DNA from: Photobacterium swingsii
Lineage (GTDB): Bacteria; Pseudomonadota; Gammaproteobacteria; Enterobacterales; Vibrionaceae
Length of the DNA: 64,000 nucleotides
Direction: 5' to 3'
Assembly (NCBI RefSeq): GCF_024346715.1
Contig: NZ_AP024853.1
Coordinates: forward strand, 1,364,001-1,428,000
A model generated the notes under the pieces. The model worked only from the letters and a program-made list of their open reading frames with translations. It had not been told where the DNA came from and did no database searches. This document shows, in pieces, positions 62,226 through 64,000 of the stretch. The translations under genes were made by a program, and so were the position numbers. The first letter of the stretch is position 1, and each line of letters starts with the position of its first letter.

Positions 62226-63032
62226 ATGTCTGGAAAAGTCTTGATGCCAAATGAAAACCGCGAGATATCAAAAACACCGGGTCATTGGGTTCTCGCTCAA
62301 TTGGGCAAAAAAGTGTTACGACCGGGTGGCAAAGAACTGACTCAAAAAATGCTGAAAGGATTGGGTATTAGACCGAGTGATAGGGTGGTGGAATTTGCTC
62401 CAGGAATGGGCTATACCGCCCGTCTCTGTTTGCAGCAGTCTCCTGCTAACTATATCGCGATTGAGCAAAATGAGCAGGCTGCGGATATTGTTCGTTCTTA
62501 TCTGGATGGAAAAACACAGGTATGTCGGGTGGGGAACGCGCAAGATACAGGGTTAGGTAATGCTGAAGCAACTGTCGTCTATGGTGAGGCAATGCTAACC
62601 ATGCAATCTCATGCGCGTAAGAATGAAATCATAGCGGAGGCTGCGCGTATTTTAGCGACGAACGGCCGCTATGGTATTCACGAACTTTGCATCACCCCCG
62701 ATGACATTGATGACGATAAGAAGCGTACGATTCAAAAAGAAATTACCGAGACAATTCAGCATCCGGCTAAACCAATAACCCCATTGGAATGGAAACAGCT
62801 AATGGAAGACAATGGTTTTGAAATTGAATTTGAAGCCATCGCCCCTATGCATTTACTTGAGCCTAAAAGGATGTTGGATGATGAGGGGCTTGCTGGTTTA
62901 TTAAATATCGCAAAGAACATTTTGACCAAACCCAGCGCAAGGAAGCGTGTACTGGGAATGCGAAAAGTTTTCCGTCAGCATGCGAATAACTTGTCTGCAA
63001 TCACATTGGTCGTAAGAAAAAAGCAAAGTTAA
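62226..63032 (+). CDS. Class I SAM-dependent methyltransferase
   Basis: From the ATG at 62226 (TAGGAG before it) the protein has 268 residues. The SAM motif I is VVEFAPGMGYTARLC (near 50-65), followed by the acidic IAIEQNEQA. The C-terminal part (HANNLSAITLVVRKK) completes the domain. The fold resembles UbiE/phospholipid methyltransferase-like enzymes; the substrate is unknown. An in-frame ATG at 62160 would add 22 residues with four Cys but lacks a ribosome site. It is coupled to the 27-residue ORF and probably controlled by the divergent Crp/Fnr protein. Confidence 0.82.
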   Translation: MSGKVLMPNENREISKTPGHWVLAQLGKKVLRPGGKELTQKMLKGLGIRPSDRVVEFAPGMGYTARLCLQQSPANYIAIEQNEQAADIVRSYLDGKTQVCRVGNAQDTGLGNAEATVVYGEAMLTMQSHARKNEIIAEAARILATNGRYGIHELCITPDDIDDDKKRTIQKEITETIQHPAKPITPLEWKQLMEDNGFEIEFEAIAPMHLLEPKRMLDDEGLAGLLNIAKNILTKPSARKRVLGMRKVFRQHANNLSAITLVVRKKQS

Positions 63033-63103
63033 GAATATAAGCCTCACTATTTGCTTGGTGCTTTATTTAGCCTCGTTAGTGAGGTGTCTGTTCTTCGAAG
63101 ATT

Positions 63104-63127
63104 TAAAGGCCAGCGAACTGGCCTTTA
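63104..63127. terminator. Hairpin between convergent methyltransferase and hydrolase genes
   Basis: TAAAGGCCAG and CTGGCCTTTA pair perfectly with a CGAA tetraloop. It lies between convergent genes; the T-runs are short, so it is a modest bidirectional terminator. Confidence 0.7.
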
Positions 63128-63144
63128 CCCGCTAATTAGTCTGA

Positions 63145-64000
63145 TTAAATTACGTTATAACAATTCAAATTACCATCAAATTGCATGCCTGCTTTTACTG
63201 GGTTCTTACCATCGAACACACGGCTAAAGAAGTGCTTTATGGTCGGGTTTTCAACAGCGGGTTTATGCCATAAACGGTGGCTGTCGTTTGCACCAGCGGC
63301 ATCGGTGAAGTTGTAGTAAGTGGCGTACTGAGCCGTCATGTTTGCGGCAGTATTACCGATACGATCAGGGTTAATAAAGTCAGAGAAATCGAGCACATCA
63401 TCGGTTTCATTGACGGTCACCAGCACACGCCTGCTTTGCCCAAGTGTATCAAGCCACGTTGCATGGCCTGGGTTATCAGCATCTGCTTGATGAAGAAGAA
63501 TGTTTTTAAACATAGCGGCTTGGTGATCATAGTCTGGCACCTGCACCATAGACTGCATGAGGTAGTTGCCCAAGCTATGAATCGCAAGCGTCTGGATTTG
63601 TCCTTGCTTGCGGGTTTTACTTCGGTTGGTTTCAACAAAGCCGTTTAACTTATCGAGCAAGCGTTCAAACGCCATCGCAGAACGACGAGCATTCTTACGG
63701 GCGCGTTTGTATTCGCTGATCTTACGTAAGATAAAATTAGGCCCCGGATTTGACGGCCAAGAAAAGGCAATCACATTCACACCGTACGCTTCAATTTCTC
63801 GGCATTTTTTCAGGTTTTTCTTCATGTCTTGATTAAACCCATGAACAAACAACACGCATGGGCTATCAGCATTGTCACATCGTTCAAAAACAACTTCTAA
63901 AGGCGTCTGCACCTCATCGGCAATGTCGCCGTTATGCATGATTGGCGCTTCATCCATCAGCGCCAGTGAGAAGTTCCCCTCATTGTCTTGCACTGCTTTC
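63145..64000 (-). CDS. DUF900-like alpha/beta hydrolase (cut by right edge)
   Basis: At least 282 residues are visible. A GTG at 63993 could be read as a start, but the frame stays open to the edge (K-A-V-Q-D) and the first residues look internal, so the gene probably begins outside the window. The sequence CVLFVHGFNQDMKKN has the oxyanion HG motif, and TLAIHSLGNYLMQSM has the nucleophile elbow HSLGN (GxSxG with His first). This matches the DUF900 hydrolase family. Substrate unknown. Confidence 0.75.
   Translation of the reverse strand, partial: KAVQDNEGNFSLALMDEAPIMHNGDIADEVQTPLEVVFERCDNADSPCVLFVHGFNQDMKKNLKKCREIEAYGVNVIAFSWPSNPGPNFILRKISEYKRARKNARRSAMAFERLLDKLNGFVETNRSKTRKQGQIQTLAIHSLGNYLMQSMVQVPDYDHQAAMFKNILLHQADADNPGHATWLDTLGQSRRVLVTVNETDDVLDFSDFINPDRIGNTAANMTAQYATYYNFTDAAGANDSHRLWHKPAVENPTIKHFFSRVFDGKNPVKAGMQFDGNLNCYNVI

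Noticed and set aside
1..64000. CRISPR array, prophage, integron or insertion sequence
   Set aside because: No regularly spaced repeats, transposase, integrase or phage structural genes were seen on either strand.

Overview
The window looks like a chromosomal segment of a marine gammaproteobacterium of the Vibrionaceae (Photobacterium, Vibrio or a close relative). This rests on gene content: a Vibrio/E. coli-type aryl polyene cluster, a periplasmic broad-spectrum racemase of the BsrV type, an SslE/AcfD lipoprotein metallopeptidase, a PgtPCBA phosphoglycerate uptake system and many small LysR/TetR-controlled units. Species cannot be fixed from the sequence alone. No rRNA, tRNA, insertion sequence, integrase, prophage or CRISPR array was recognised.

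Layout. 1-4775 (minus strand) is the first part of an aryl polyene (APE) pigment operon running off the left edge: chain-length-factor-like protein, acyltransferase, two acyl carrier proteins, membrane protein, acyl-AMP ligase, dehydratase and a cut glycosyltransferase. A small lipoprotein and a methyltransferase diverge from it (4908-6499). 6.5-19.7 kb is a run of single genes: lipoprotein hydrolase, tricorn-like protease, YgiC/YjfC-type ATP-grasp enzyme, a ParD-like protein coupled to methionine aminopeptidase, a TetR/metallo-hydrolase pair, a LysR/beta-lactamase-fold pair, two unknown proteins and an acetyltransferase. 19.8-25.7 kb has a two-gene RND efflux system facing an OmpR-type two-component system. 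26-29.5 kb has mog, a small membrane protein and a LysR gene diverging from a monooxygenase/oxidoreductase operon.

A 900-base AT-rich gap rich in dyads, with a parS-like site, leads to an EAL phosphodiesterase, a chemoreceptor and the racemase. 35.5-42.1 kb is the phosphoglycerate system: transporter pgtP divergent from pgtC-pgtB-pgtA. 42.1-49 kb holds a LysR/CatB-like acetyltransferase pair, an ArsP-type permease with a CXXC mini-thioredoxin and an ECF-like sigma factor, a remote Gfo/Idh-like protein, a nucleotidyltransferase and an XRE regulator. 49.1-55.2 kb is a divergent catabolic island: YheO/DauR-like regulator, RidA and diaminopropionate ammonia-lyase on one side; M24 hydrolase, EamA transporter and M20 amidohydrolase on the other. 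It probably imports and cleaves an amide- or peptide-linked amino acid, then deaminates it, with RidA removing the reactive enamine. 55.3-61 kb holds an SDR and the 1518-residue SslE/AcfD-like protein.

The right end has a Crp/Fnr regulator diverging from a previously unlisted 27-residue membrane peptide and a methyltransferase. Their shared promoter has a perfect FNR-type site and a good Fur-like site. I consider this the most promising candidate for an undescribed unit, together with the 49-55 kb catabolic island and the ParD-like/aminopeptidase pair. A DUF900-like hydrolase is cut by the right edge.
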